Of a stretch of DNA of 64,000 nt, positions 30,739 through 40,206 are shown piece by piece; the first letter of the stretch is position 1; the number at the start of each line of letters is the position of its first letter. Where the stretch lies: the NCBI GenBank assembly GCA_016841605.1, contig JAENYV010000018.1, positions 1 through 64,000 of the forward strand, read 5' to 3'. The stretch is from Dethiobacter alkaliphilus. GTDB taxonomy: Bacteria > Bacillota > Dethiobacteria > DTU022 > UBA8154. The translations under genes and the position numbers were made by a program. Under the pieces are notes generated by a model that saw only the letters and a program-made list of their open reading frames with translations, had not been told where the DNA came from and did no database searches.

Positions 30739-31800
30739 TTATTGCTCGACTGATTCAACCTTCTTTCCTTCCACTGTCACCTCGTAACCGTCTTTCACGC
30801 TCTTCATTCCCTCTGTGATGAGCAGTTCTCCTTCCTGTAACCCCTCTACACAAACCTCATCTTCCAGGATGCTCTTTAATTTCACGTTTCTCCTCTTAGC
30901 CCTGCCGTTTTCCGCGACAAAAACATAATCCTCACCATCATTCAAGAGATAATTAAGCGGAATCCAAATCCCCTTTTCCGTTCCTGTCCGGATAACCACC
31001 CGGATTATGGACCCGATACTTACATCCTGTTCAGTATCTATGGATAGATCAACCGGATATGTTCTGCTCTCTTCATCGGGTATTTTATTAATGATTGTGA
31101 TTTTTCCCTTCGTCGGTTCATCATTAAGAAATACGTCAACTTCATCCCCCGCAGCAATTTGGGAAACATCCTCCTGGGTAAGGCCGATTCGCCCTTTAAA
31201 TGCGCTGCTGCAGAGAGCCACAACGGGAGAACCCGCCGCGACCGTCTCATTTTTTCTACTGATCACACTGAGCACATAACCGTCACTATCAGCGGTGAAC
31301 AAGGCCTCGTCATTGCTTAATTCCAGGACTTTTTGGGCCTGTTCCAGGCTGTATGCTGCCTGTGTCATTTTTAATTCAGCCTCGTCCAGATTTTGTGCTG
31401 AAGCCGCACCCTCCTGGTGTAATACGGCAATTTTCTCATAATAATCCCTGGCAAAATCATAATTTGCCTGTGCTTTATCCACATCCAGTTCCGTCAGGGA
31501 AAGAGAGTTCTGTTCCAGGAGGGCCAGTTTATCCCCTTTCCTTACTTTTTGTCCTTCTTCCACAAATATCTCCGCTATTTTACCCGCTGTTTTAAAAGAA
31601 TACCTTTTCGTTTCTTCCGGCTCTATGGTCCCGGTATAATGCAAAGAAACGGGACGAATTTCATCCTGCACTTCCAGGACGGAAACGGGCTTTACAGCGG
31701 CATTTTCCGTAGTCTTCGCCTCATTACTCCCGCACCCCGCCGATACACCGAAAAGAAGTGCTGCCATTATCAAGAAGATCCGGCATCTTTTCATACACAT
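30739..31800 (-). CDS. RND efflux periplasmic adaptor (membrane fusion) lipoprotein
   Basis: 353 aa; lipobox VSAGCGS; biotinyl-like FVEEGQKVRKGDKLALLE. Confidence 0.9.
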   Translation of the reverse strand: MCMKRCRIFLIMAALLFGVSAGCGSNEAKTTENAAVKPVSVLEVQDEIRPVSLHYTGTIEPEETKRYSFKTAGKIAEIFVEEGQKVRKGDKLALLEQNSLSLTELDVDKAQANYDFARDYYEKIAVLHQEGAASAQNLDEAELKMTQAAYSLEQAQKVLELSNDEALFTADSDGYVLSVISRKNETVAAGSPVVALCSSAFKGRIGLTQEDVSQIAAGDEVDVFLNDEPTKGKITIINKIPDEESRTYPVDLSIDTEQDVSIGSIIRVVIRTGTEKGIWIPLNYLLNDGEDYVFVAENGRAKRRNVKLKSILEDEVCVEGLQEGELLITEGMKSVKDGYEVTVEGKKVESVEQ

Positions 31801-31853
31801 CTACTCCCCTTTTCAATAACTACCAGGAGGGTCGTTATTGAACAAAATTTTTT

Positions 31854-32450
31854 TTAGCGGAAAACTTCTTTAAAGAAAAAAGAATAACCACTAATATAAT
31901 AACCAACCAGCATTTTAATGTTATCTTTAATCCAGTCATCGCTTTTCTTGTGTCGGATAATCTCCAACAAACCTTCCACCAGGCTGGCGGCAACATAATG
32001 GGCAAAAAAATAATCGTCTTTTCCCATGGTGATGTTAAACTTCTTGAATTCAAAGAGAGAATGTTCCTGCAAACGATTAATAAACTCATCTTTGACGTTT
32101 TCAAACCTGGTCCCTTTCGAGCAATCCACAATTAAGAGGATCTCTTCTCTGTATTCCGTTAATAATCTCATCAGTTCCTGAGAGACCGAAGAAGTAAATT
32201 CATCCAGGTTGAAGAGCTCATCATGCTTCAATAAATTTTTAAACATCGTATCGATCTGATCATACGCCTTGCCGGTTAACCGATAAAAAATTTCTTCTTT
32301 GGAGCAAAAATAGTTGTATAAATTGCTTTTGCTCACTTCCGCCCTTCTAGCAATCATATTCATGGAGGCTTTCTCAAATCCGTGTTTAACAAATAAATCC
32401 TTCGCCTCTTTCAGTATTTTTGCTCTGACTTCGTCTTTCAGCACCTGCAT
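31854..32450 (-). CDS. TetR/AcrR-family transcriptional regulator
   Basis: 198 aa; N-terminal HTH GFEKASMNMIARRAEVSKSNLYNYFCSKEEIFY. Confidence 0.92.
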   Translation of the reverse strand: MQVLKDEVRAKILKEAKDLFVKHGFEKASMNMIARRAEVSKSNLYNYFCSKEEIFYRLTGKAYDQIDTMFKNLLKHDELFNLDEFTSSVSQELMRLLTEYREEILLIVDCSKGTRFENVKDEFINRLQEHSLFEFKKFNITMGKDDYFFAHYVAASLVEGLLEIIRHKKSDDWIKDNIKMLVGYYISGYSFFFKEVFR

Positions 32451-32527
32451 TAGCGACCACCAATTCTTTTTTATTAATTATAAAGATATTTCCTTTGTTT
32501 GTAAAGAAATTTATGTTAGCATTGAAA

Positions 32528-33304
32528 CTAAAATTTAGGCCGGTCAAATATTTTATCCAGATCCAAATCCAACCCCGGAAAGGACGGATGGTTAAATTTA
32601 TCGCCCGGGCCTCCTACGAATACCAGGGTATAATTTCCATCCTTGAGCAGAAAAGCTTCCAACGTATTTTCCTCAGGATCGACGAGCCAGTAGTGAGGAA
32701 TTCCAGCCTTGCGGTAGATTTCCATTTTCTGCAGGCGATCTTTGCGGCGGTTTGTCGGCGACATAATTTCCACTACCAAATCACAAGCACCGTCAATGCG
32801 CTCCTCACGCAGTATTTCTCGATTGGCGCCGGAGATAAATAATAAATCGGGCTGCAGCACATTGACAGTTGTCAAAGTAACGTCAAGAGGGGCATAAAAA
32901 AGTTCTCCCTCAGGATCAAAACCATTAAAGAAAGTGATTAACCGGTATCCCAACTCTCGAGATATTCGCTGGTGGTGCATTGAAGGCGACGGTTCCTTTA
33001 CCAGAATACCTTCCAGGATCTCAAACCTGTAGCCCGGTTCTTCCGGAATCTTCAAGTAATCCTCATAAGTATATCCGCCTTGCTGAGAATAAACAGCCTG
33101 CTCTTCTTTAACAGCAGGCGCTCCTGCCGACAAGGCAGCCAGCACTGCTTCTTTCATATAGCGGTATTGCTTCTCTCCCAATTCGACGACAGGTATCTTT
33201 TTTTGACGTGTGTACCGCCAGACAGTTTCAACCGATAAACTCAAGATATCTGCTAATTCTTGAGCCGTCAGCAATTTTTTCATTGATGACACCTCCCGCC
33301 ACAA
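32528..33304 (-). CDS. helix-turn-helix/excisionase-like domain fused to Uma2-family (DUF820) PD-(D/E)xK nuclease-like domain
   Basis: N-term LTAQELADILSLSVETVWRYTRQKKIPVVELG; C-term PDLLFIS...CDLVVEIMSPTNRRKDRLQKMEIYRKAGIPHYWLVDPE. Confidence 0.88.
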   Translation of the reverse strand: MWREVSSMKKLLTAQELADILSLSVETVWRYTRQKKIPVVELGEKQYRYMKEAVLAALSAGAPAVKEEQAVYSQQGGYTYEDYLKIPEEPGYRFEILEGILVKEPSPSMHHQRISRELGYRLITFFNGFDPEGELFYAPLDVTLTTVNVLQPDLLFISGANREILREERIDGACDLVVEIMSPTNRRKDRLQKMEIYRKAGIPHYWLVDPEENTLEAFLLKDGNYTLVFVGGPGDKFNHPSFPGLDLDLDKIFDRPKF

Positions 33305-33411
33305 TTATACAACCAATAACAACTATAGTCAAGCAAACACAAGAATGGATCCAATTTTATCGAGGCTGTGGCGCGATCAGCGAACCAGGTGGTATTTGCC
33401 TATACAGGCGC

Positions 33412-34641
33412 TCACCTGGCTCTCAAAAGGTTCTGCAAGGCCGAAGCGGCTTCTTCCGGTTCATCTTCTTCAGCCGGTAAAAACGTATCTGTAAATTCGG
33501 CGGCCAGGTTCCTGTGGACTTCGGTGCCGGCGTTACTATTCATGGATACAAAAAAGCCCATGTTACCCTCGGGATAGAGGAAGAGCAGGCTGGCAAACCC
33601 GCCCCATAAACCGCTGTGGCGAATAAAGCGGCGGTTGTTGAAATAATCTTCAAAAAAACCGAAGCAGACTCCATCCTTCTGCTGGTGATGGGCAAACTGC
33701 TGGGCCTGCATTTTCTGCGCCGTTTCTTCCCGCAGCACGCGGTGGTTTTCAAACTTACCCTTTTGCAGATGGGCAATCATGAACCTGGCCATATCATTGG
33801 CGGTAGCGTTCAGGGAGGCAGCGGGAGCAATATTGTAGAGGTAATCAAAACTACGAGGCTGGTTAACACCACCGGACAAGAAATACCCGGTAGCCAAATC
33901 AGGGGCCAGTTCAGGGGGCAAAAGAAAGCTGCTGCGATTCATCCCGAGGGGTTCCAGTATATTCTGATTGACATAATCCACAAAAGACAGACCGGAGATT
34001 TTTTCAACCACCAAACCGGCCAGGGCCAACCCGTGATTGGAGTAACTGATCACCTCTCCGGGTGGCCTGATCCGGGGCGGCATATTTGCGGCCAGGTAGT
34101 CTTCCAGTGAAGGAACCTGCTCTTCGCGGGCAAAGGCCAGGTTTACTGAACGGTCATCGAAACCCCCGGTGTGGGTCAGCAGGTGAAACATGGTTACAGG
34201 TGCGTCAAACTTCTCCTCCAATTTAAACTCATCCAGATAAACATTGACATCCTCCATTAAGTCCAGCCGTCCCTGCTCAAACAACTGCATAGCCGCGGTG
34301 GCGGTAAACAGTTTGGAGATGGACGCTGTGCGAAAAAGGCTAATCTCCGGGTCTGCAGGGAGCTGTCCAGCCAAATCTGCATAACCGTAACCCTTGGAAA
34401 AAATAATCTTTCCATTTTCTACCATGGAAAAAACCGCCCCGGGAATATTCAGCCTCTCCATTTCTCGGGCAAAAAATTCGTCCAGAAAGGTTTCCAAATC
34501 TTCTGTAACGATGCGCTCTTGCGGCGGCTTTTTGAAAGTCCTCGGAAAGTTGAATTCAAACGGTTCCGGAGCGGATATGGGGGAGAACCATAAAAACAGG
34601 GTGCATAACAAGACGATGGTCGTAACAAGCAGTCGTGCCAA
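33412..34641 (-). CDS. serine hydrolase, beta-lactamase class C-like
   Basis: SISKLFTATAAMQL (SxxK), YSNHG (YxN). Confidence 0.88.
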   Translation of the reverse strand: MARLLVTTIVLLCTLFLWFSPISAPEPFEFNFPRTFKKPPQERIVTEDLETFLDEFFAREMERLNIPGAVFSMVENGKIIFSKGYGYADLAGQLPADPEISLFRTASISKLFTATAAMQLFEQGRLDLMEDVNVYLDEFKLEEKFDAPVTMFHLLTHTGGFDDRSVNLAFAREEQVPSLEDYLAANMPPRIRPPGEVISYSNHGLALAGLVVEKISGLSFVDYVNQNILEPLGMNRSSFLLPPELAPDLATGYFLSGGVNQPRSFDYLYNIAPAASLNATANDMARFMIAHLQKGKFENHRVLREETAQKMQAQQFAHHQQKDGVCFGFFEDYFNNRRFIRHSGLWGGFASLLFLYPEGNMGFFVSMNSNAGTEVHRNLAAEFTDTFLPAEEDEPEEAASALQNLLRAR

Positions 34642-34791
34642 CGGCTTCTCTCCTTAAGCAAAGGTTACACTATTTTTATTATGTGGAAAGAGCCGGATTT
34701 TAATAACGGCATGATTCCTTTATATATTGGCTTGCTGCAATAGAAGGAGCGTTTAAGCACGACATTTTTTGATGGCAGAATTCTTGAGATA

Positions 34792-35664
34792 CTAGAAATA
34801 ATCTAAAGGCAGCTTTCCCGCGGCTTTCAGGATTTCCCGGTGATGTTGGATATCCATACCACCGGAGTGGATTGTACTACCCAAAAAATGTATACAGAAA
34901 TGTCCGGGAAAATTATTGTCTTGAATTTTGCCGCTCCCATGCGGCATACCGTTCATAGATGCAGATATCCGGTAACCTCGGACCTCAACAATGATCCCTT
35001 TCCGCTCCCAACTCCACTGACCGCCATATATTTTTTTCATGATGGCCGTATCTTCTGCCGTCAGAGGTTGGGCATCTACATGGGTGCTTCCTTCTCTACG
35101 CTGCACGTTAAAGGAATTGCCTGTATATATGTCTGTTATTTTGGCGGTGGCATACATCGGAAATATTTTGTCCACTTCCTCCCACACCAGCAAGGCACCG
35201 TAGGTTTTGTGAATTTCCTGCCTGTATGACGCGGTAAGGTCCAGCAGCACTTCTTTTAAATTAGATGAAGGCTCAAGCAAATGGTCGTTGTTATATGCCT
35301 CATTTAAGGTTGGGCTGTAATGTAATTGAATCTGCTGTTGGCCTTCATATAAAAAAGTAAAGGTATAATGATCATAGGGAGGTATATCGGTTATGGGTGA
35401 GGCGGTTTTATAAAACAGCGCCTTTTCTTTGAAGATAGGAGAGTATGGCTTTTCGGCAAGATAGGAGAAATATGGATATTCAGTGGAAGATATCCGTATG
35501 TCCTGAAGCCCTTCTATCCTGATATATGTGCGGACGACTTCTTTTTGGAAGCTTTTTAACGGCCAAAGAGAAGCTATAAGGAGAATCCCAAGACACACCA
35601 GCTTACATGTGCTTTCCCGTATAAAAATGATCTTTTTTCTTGGAAAGAATGGATTGGTTTGCAT
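34792..35664 (-). CDS. conserved Firmicute protein of unknown function, membrane-anchored
   Basis: 290 aa; N-terminal TM; C-terminal YTGNSFNVQRREGSTHVDAQPLTAEDTAIMK..NNFPGHFCIHFLGS conserved-looking motif. Confidence 0.6.
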   Translation of the reverse strand: MQTNPFFPRKKIIFIRESTCKLVCLGILLIASLWPLKSFQKEVVRTYIRIEGLQDIRISSTEYPYFSYLAEKPYSPIFKEKALFYKTASPITDIPPYDHYTFTFLYEGQQQIQLHYSPTLNEAYNNDHLLEPSSNLKEVLLDLTASYRQEIHKTYGALLVWEEVDKIFPMYATAKITDIYTGNSFNVQRREGSTHVDAQPLTAEDTAIMKKIYGGQWSWERKGIIVEVRGYRISASMNGMPHGSGKIQDNNFPGHFCIHFLGSTIHSGGMDIQHHREILKAAGKLPLDYF

Positions 35665-36002
35665 ATGACAGCCCTATTTTAGAACTTTAAATTCCGAACC
35701 TTTAACAGAACAACGAAAATTACTTGTGCTGCAATTCTGATAATAATTACGAAAAGTCTATTTCATTTTTATTACGTTATAATATATTTTATGCTGGGAA
35801 CTTACATAAATAGGGATGGAAAATTGACCTAAATTGGATCTATTCTGAAAGAATTACCAGGAAGGTAGCTGCTCAAGCTAAACAAAAACATAAAAACACG
35901 CTCTCAGGCTCCCCTTCGGCTGCGGTTTCAGATACTCTTGATATCATCTACTGAATCGAAGGCTTTTTTCGCGGGTTTCTTTACGCCCTTACTTGATAAA
36001 AA

Positions 36003-36287
36003 TTACCGCTCTGTTTCCGGAGTCAACGATTGGAAAATGTGAGACCAGGCTCTGCGTGCAAAAACCGTTTTCACTCCGTTTCCCCGGGCCTCTTCCTTAA
36101 TCCTTTCGGCAAGCGCGTGGTTTACATAATCAATAAGCACAAGAACAACATCCACCTTTTTAGAGATATCAACGGTTAAATGGCCCTTTTTACGGCCGCT
36201 GACATGCTTTATCTCCGTAAACCCAAGCACTTTCAACTTTGATGTTATGTTTCCCAATCTGTCTCCTCCCACAACTAACACCGACAT
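36003..36287 (-). CDS. DUF2325 domain protein
   Basis: 94 aa; MSVLVVGGDRLGNI...VDVVLVLIDYVNHALAERIKEEA. Confidence 0.75.
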   Translation of the reverse strand: MSVLVVGGDRLGNITSKLKVLGFTEIKHVSGRKKGHLTVDISKKVDVVLVLIDYVNHALAERIKEEARGNGVKTVFARRAWSHIFQSLTPETER

Positions 36288-36355
36288 AATCCCCCTCCTT
36301 CACGAATTTTCTGTCTATCTTTGTGTTTATCCAAAATCAATGCTACTGTTTCCAT
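36275..36355 (-). CDS. 26-aa leader ORF translationally coupled to DUF2325 gene
   Basis: METVALILDKHKDRQKIREGGGLCRC*; preceded by AAAGGAGG; its 3' end overlaps the DUF2325 start. Confidence 0.4.
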   Translation of the reverse strand: METVALILDKHKDRQKIREGGGLCRC

Positions 36356-36408
36356 AATTAATTGCCTCCTTTTATTAAAAACAGTATAGCAATCCGCACG
36401 ACCGGCAT

Positions 36409-36437
36409 ATAATGATAATGAATTTCATTATCATTAT
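36409..36437. promoter_or_regulatory. Fur box
   Basis: ATAATGATAATGAATTTCATTATCATTAT, near-perfect palindrome matching Fur consensus. Confidence 0.8.
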
Positions 36438-36613
36438 TGTAAAAGATTTTCCTGTTCTTGTCAAGACTTTTTTTTCCAAACTAATTTTTCCGGAGTCTTT
36501 CTTTTTTTCTATTCGACACAAACTTACATTTTACAACAAAGGAAATGCTTTCCTTTTATCGAATAAACCTGTAATGTATGTTAAATTTTTCATTTTCGAA
36601 AGGAGACATTTGT

Positions 36614-38338
36614 ATGAAGAAAACCCCCTCACCAGTCAGCACAACCGTTTCATTACCGTCAGAACACCTCAACACACCTATCCCGGACGGCAGCGATCTT
36701 TGTCATGTTAACTTCACCGCTGCGGAAGGCAACTTTTCCACAGCCGGGCATCCGGTTCTTGCGCAAGTTGCGAGGATCGATCGTGAACTTGGTGAAAAGA
36801 CATCTTTGTTGCTGGAAAAACTGCACCCATACCAGGCTCAAATACTCAGTTGGATGCGCACCAGTCCGGAAAATGCACAGGAATTTTATCACAATCCTCT
36901 TGAGGTTTTCTCAAAAGTAACAAACGCACCGGAAGACCTAATTAAAGAGATTGGAGAAATACAAAAAAAATGGCCGCAAATGACTGAGTCCGGGCCTGAT
37001 GAGTACGTAAACCATGAATTTTTGTCTGCTGCGGCACCGCTGCAGGACTATACACAGGGTTGGGATGTCGTTGCAGCCTTAAGGCAAAAGGAAATAAACC
37101 ATGGATTATCTCTCGCTTACGGGCTTGGCCTGATGCCCCAGGACTTTGACGTTAAATTCGACGTGGAATTCGGTCCTATTAAAATACCGGTCGAAGCCAA
37201 AGGTACTTTTGGGGCAACTCAGATTAAATGCGGGACCGGCTCCAATATTGACCTTGCCATTCCCGTGGACAAAGGCACCATATCGTTTTCCGGCACTCCA
37301 GCGTTTGATATCGGCGGCATAAAGGTAATTATGACGGTAAACCTTGTTTACGTTCTTTCTCCGGTTCAACCGGAGAAGGGTCACAAATATGCCTTTCAGC
37401 TTGACATAAAGAACGAGAAAGCATTTGTGGGGATAGACCTTGAGAACCTCCCCCCCTCCCTCATTAAACAAAAAGCTGCCTTGGAAACGACTTTGCTGGA
37501 GTTGCTCCGCAACCACGTCCCATCACAGCCGTTTACTGTTTTTGAAGTTACTCTGGAAGGTATTGATGAGGATTATCCCTACTTAATACCGAAACTGGTT
37601 CAGTACGCCTTTCTCAATGACAGCAAATGCGAAGATGACAATACTCTTGGAGCCCTTATCTTAACTACCGGCGAAAAACCGGGGGCCGGACAAATTCTGA
37701 ACGGCACCATCCCCGAAGGCAGCCGTGCCGCAGCAATCATTTCCAACCCTCTTCTCATGCAAAAAGTCGTTATGCCGAAAATTGTAGAAGCCCTGAAGGT
37801 TGATTCATCATACATTACCGCTTCAGGAAACCCTGTGGTTGTTCGGAACACCAAATCTTTTGATTATTATGAGAAAGTAAAGGGGTACACGGCAAAAATA
37901 ACAAGTTTAGAAATTCAGGTGGCGGATTCCGCTTTAAAAATTGCCCTGAAAGGCACCACCAGTGTATCACCGGGTATTAACGTCGATTTTTGGGCAACAG
38001 GAGAATATACTTTTGTTATCGAAACAAAGGATGGCAAACAGACAATCAGTTATCAACAAAAAAGCTTTAATTCAGGCCACTCAACCTGGCTTGAATGGTG
38101 GGTGTGGCTCCTTGGCTGCCTCGGAGGCCTCATCGGCATTATCGTTCTGCTTATCATTCAGGCCATTGTTAATGCCAAAGTTCCCGATCTCGATGGAAGC
38201 ATGTTCGCAAGCGCCCTTAAACCGATTAACTGGAGCTACGTAGGTCTCTTCAATCTTCAGGTTATTAACCTTCCGGGTGATATCCAGGTTGGCGGATCAG
38301 TACCCCTCCTGAATGATCAGGGGCAAGTCGTTCAGTAA
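36614..38338 (+). CDS. possible TULIP-fold P47-like protein with near-C-terminal hydrophobic segment
   Basis: RBS AAAGGAG before ATG 36614; WDVVAALRQKEIN near N-terminal third, GTGSNIDLAIPVDKGTI, IISNPLLMQKVVMPKI, C-terminal WLEWWVWLLGCLGGLIGIIVLLIIQAIV..LQVINLPGDIQVGG resemble P47/OrfX-like TULIP proteins (from memory). Confidence 0.45.
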   Translation: MKKTPSPVSTTVSLPSEHLNTPIPDGSDLCHVNFTAAEGNFSTAGHPVLAQVARIDRELGEKTSLLLEKLHPYQAQILSWMRTSPENAQEFYHNPLEVFSKVTNAPEDLIKEIGEIQKKWPQMTESGPDEYVNHEFLSAAAPLQDYTQGWDVVAALRQKEINHGLSLAYGLGLMPQDFDVKFDVEFGPIKIPVEAKGTFGATQIKCGTGSNIDLAIPVDKGTISFSGTPAFDIGGIKVIMTVNLVYVLSPVQPEKGHKYAFQLDIKNEKAFVGIDLENLPPSLIKQKAALETTLLELLRNHVPSQPFTVFEVTLEGIDEDYPYLIPKLVQYAFLNDSKCEDDNTLGALILTTGEKPGAGQILNGTIPEGSRAAAIISNPLLMQKVVMPKIVEALKVDSSYITASGNPVVVRNTKSFDYYEKVKGYTAKITSLEIQVADSALKIALKGTTSVSPGINVDFWATGEYTFVIETKDGKQTISYQQKSFNSGHSTWLEWWVWLLGCLGGLIGIIVLLIIQAIVNAKVPDLDGSMFASALKPINWSYVGLFNLQVINLPGDIQVGGSVPLLNDQGQVVQ

Positions 38339-38356
38339 ACATAGCTGAAAAAATAT

Positions 38357-38403
38357 ATCCCATGCTTATGTTGGGACAGATTTCTCCCCACATAAGCACG
38401 GGA
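38357..38403 (+). terminator. hairpin terminator downstream of 36614-38338
   Basis: CCCATGCTTATGTTGGG...CCCCACATAAGCACGGG stem. Confidence 0.65.
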
Positions 38404-38436
38404 TTCTCTTTATTCATCAGACCAGGGGCAGACCAG

Positions 38437-38825
38437 GGGGACGGTTCTTGCGGTTCAATATGTTTGTATGCAAATTTAAGAATAGTAAACAGAAAGAAGA
38501 AAATATTTATACTCCCGAAGAAAACCTATCGATAATATGTTATATTATCCTGGCGGGATCACACTTTTATTATAATACCTCTGCTAATACCCGTTAGTCT
38601 CGCTATTTGCCTTGTAGATAATCCTTCTTCTTTTCTTTTAAAGTACGCAATAATTTGGCAGAGTCTTCCTTATCTTCAAATATCGCTTGTTTGTTAATAC
38701 CTCGTAAAATAATATGATAAATCCCTGTCTTGCTCCTCTCCCTGGCTGCTCTTGGCATAGTTGTAATCACCCATTATTTAATATAACACTCTTTGCTATT
38801 TTGGGCAACCGCAAGAACCGTCCCT
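38437..38825 (-). pseudogene. internally deleted REP-associated tyrosine (Y1, RAYT) transposase relic with inverted end repeats
   Basis: minus strand encodes MPRAARERSKTGIYHIILRGINKQAIFEDKED (RAYT N-term) then, in another frame, EEGLSTRQIARLTGISRGI (RAYT C-term HTH); flanks GGGACGGTTCTTGCGGTT / AACCGCAAGAACCGTCCC. Confidence 0.8.
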
Positions 38826-38839
38826 CTGGATCCTCCTCC

Positions 38840-40132
38840 TCAGGATAAATAATCTTTAACCATCTTGAGGGCACAATAGGAGCCGCACATGGTACATTCT
38901 TCTTTTTCCTGGGGATTGAGACGCTTATACAAACTTTCCGCCAGTTCCGGATCAAGGGAGAGCTCCAACTGTTTTTTCCAATCCAGTCTCCTGCGGGCCA
39001 ACGACATTTCCCTGTCCCACTCCTTCGCTCCCTTAACACCCCTGGCCACATCCGCGGCATGGGCGGCGATACGGGAGGCCATTACCCCCCGGTGAACTTC
39101 TTCCGGACCGGGTAGACCCAGGTGTTCGGTGGGAGTTACATAGCAGAGAAAATCCGCTCCGGCAACGGCCGCTATCGTTCCGCCGATCGCGGCCGTGATG
39201 TGATCGTAACCGGGAGCCACATCGGTAACCAGGGGACCTAATACATAAAAGGGAGCACCTCTACAGATTGATTTGGCTGCTTTCATATTCGTTTCGATCT
39301 GATCAAAAGGAACATGACCCGGACCTTCTACCATAACCTGCACATCGGCTGCTCTGGCTCTCTGCACCAGTTCCCCCAGGGTCAACAACTCCTGTATCTG
39401 GGCACGATCAGTGGCATCTTCCAGGCATCCCGGCCTCATCCCATCTCCAAGGCTCAGGGTTACATCGTATCTTCCGGCGATCTCCAGAAGCCGGTCAAAG
39501 TTTTCGTAGAGGGGATTCTCCCTTTCGTTTTCCAGCATCCAGCCGGCCAGAATTGCGCCGCCGCGGCTGACCAATCCCATTATCCGTCCCTCCGAACGCA
39601 GACAATCCAGTGCCGACATGGTCAAACCACAGTGCACGGTCATAAAATCGACACCTTCTGCCGCATGCTCCTCGATTACGGTAAAAAGATCCTCTTCTTT
39701 CATTTTAAGAACCGCCCCGTAAGATGAACGTGCTTTGGCGGCTGCTTCATAAATGGGAACAGTTCCGATAGGAACAGGACAAAGATTTAGCACCATGGAA
39801 CGTATCCCTTTCAAATCGCCGCCTGTACTTAAGTCCATAACTGCATCCGCTCCTGCCCGCAGGGCAGCTGACAGCTTGGCCTTTTCGTTTTCTTTCTCAG
39901 GGTACGCCTCTGAAGTGCCGATGTTGGCATTAACTTTTATGCGCAATCCCTCACCGATGCCGCGGGGCTGCAGATTCACGCGGTTGATATTGGCAGGGAT
40001 AACAATAGTCCCCCCGACCACCCCTTTCATGACCGTCTCTACTGCAAGGTTCTCCTGTGAAGCCACCATTTCCACCTGGGAAGTCACCTCTCCCTGCCGC
40101 GCCCTGACAACCTGTTTAATATCTTTTGTCAT
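38840..40132 (-). CDS. thiC: phosphomethylpyrimidine synthase ThiC
   Basis: 430 aa; GGDLKGIRSMVLNLCPVPIGTVPIYEA, MVEGPGHVPFDQIETN, C-terminal CTMCGSYCALK (CxxCx4C). Confidence 0.95.
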   Translation of the reverse strand: MTKDIKQVVRARQGEVTSQVEMVASQENLAVETVMKGVVGGTIVIPANINRVNLQPRGIGEGLRIKVNANIGTSEAYPEKENEKAKLSAALRAGADAVMDLSTGGDLKGIRSMVLNLCPVPIGTVPIYEAAAKARSSYGAVLKMKEEDLFTVIEEHAAEGVDFMTVHCGLTMSALDCLRSEGRIMGLVSRGGAILAGWMLENERENPLYENFDRLLEIAGRYDVTLSLGDGMRPGCLEDATDRAQIQELLTLGELVQRARAADVQVMVEGPGHVPFDQIETNMKAAKSICRGAPFYVLGPLVTDVAPGYDHITAAIGGTIAAVAGADFLCYVTPTEHLGLPGPEEVHRGVMASRIAAHAADVARGVKGAKEWDREMSLARRRLDWKKQLELSLDPELAESLYKRLNPQEKEECTMCGSYCALKMVKDYLS

Positions 40133-40206
40133 AATCGGTAAACCACCTCGCTTATGGGAAGTCTTTATTATTTAAACTCCGGAAAAATTAACAATGTGGG
40201 ACCGGC

